NCBI RefSeq assembly: GCF_002723835.1
Contig: NZ_BEWG01000040.1
Coordinates: forward strand, 37,512-72,295
Direction of reading: 5' to 3'
From: Mycobacterium sp. shizuoka-1
GTDB lineage: Bacteria; Actinomycetota; Actinomycetes; Mycobacteriales; Mycobacteriaceae
DNA length: 34,784 nt
Shown here: positions 34,660-34,784 of the stretch, one piece after another
Layout: each line of letters starts with the position of its first letter
Position numbering within the stretch: the stretch's first letter is position 1
Made by a program: the position numbers and the translations under genes
Notes under the pieces: generated by a model
The model's input: only the letters and a program-made list of their open reading frames with translations
The model's database searches: none
What the model was told of the DNA's origin: nothing

Positions 34660-34784
34660 AACGGTGGTGGGCGCGTCCGTTCGGCGACGCGTTTGTCGTT
34701 GAGTGCGCGTTCGGTTGTGATGCGGTGGGCGCGTTGGGCGGCCCGGGTTTGTCGTCGGGTGGGCATCATGGTGCCGATGGTGGG
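34656..34784 (-). CDS. C-terminal end of a DUF222/HNH endonuclease (13E12-repeat type), partial
   Basis: The minus-strand frame is open from the window edge to a TAG at 34656-34658 and encodes 42 residues. These end [13 protein letters not shown] followed by TRPPPF, preceded by [14 protein letters not shown]. That basic stretch and Pro-Pro-Pro-Phe terminus are typical of mycobacterial DUF222/HNH proteins of the 13E12 repeat family, which occur in many copies and often mark recombination-prone sites. Only the tail is in the window, so it cannot be judged whether the gene is intact. Its stop overlaps that of the flavin protein gene by two bases. Confidence 0.65.
   Translation of the reverse strand, partial: PTIGTMMPTRRQTRAAQRAHRITTERALNDKRVAERTRPPPF

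Overview
The window is chromosomal DNA of a mycobacterium. It is GC-rich and carries the mycolic-acid and arabinogalactan locus: the 3' part of pks13, accD4, and the gtrA-dprE1-dprE2-aftA-embC and embA-embB genes. The DprE1 residues, the many extra genes and the set of secreted proteins fit a non-tuberculous, probably environmental (Mycolicibacterium-like) species. The species itself cannot be named from this sequence. No tRNA, rRNA, CRISPR array or intact insertion sequence was seen.

Layout. 1-5585 (+): end of pks13 and accD4, overlapping by GTGA, which make and condense the carboxylated mycolate precursor. 5710-10835 (+): a tightly packed run of a molybdopterin oxidoreductase, an SCO6745-like protein, a repeat-containing small protein, an RDD membrane protein and a PknF-like Ser/Thr kinase. 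10855-14030: a secreted Asn-Gly-Pro repeat protein (-), a Thr/Gln-rich lipoprotein (+), an APC-type amino-acid permease (-) and an Ala-rich secreted or membrane protein (-). From memory, M. tuberculosis has different genes between accD4 and embB. 14120-20592 (-): embA-embB. 20878-25043 (+): three genes for exported proteins inserted between embA and embC on the opposite strand. 25045-32795 (-): gtrA-dprE1-dprE2-aftA-embC. 32816-32917: a 36-bp tandem repeat. 32919-34784: an HD-domain protein, a SHOCT protein, a flavin split-barrel protein and the 3' end of a DUF222/HNH (13E12-type) gene.

How the genes work together. DprE1 and DprE2 epimerise decaprenyl-phosphoryl-ribose to the arabinose donor DPA. 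AftA and EmbA/B/C then use DPA to build arabinan, and AccD4/Pks13 make the mycolic acids finally esterified to it.

The most notable points are these. (1) The normally contiguous embC-embA-embB block is split by an exported three-gene cassette. It contains one C39-like peptidase with an intact Cys-His-Asp triad and a neighbouring paralogue whose Cys is Ser. (2) embA appears to have its own promoter. (3) DprE1 has Ala at the position equivalent to Cys387, the residue benzothiazinones bind covalently.
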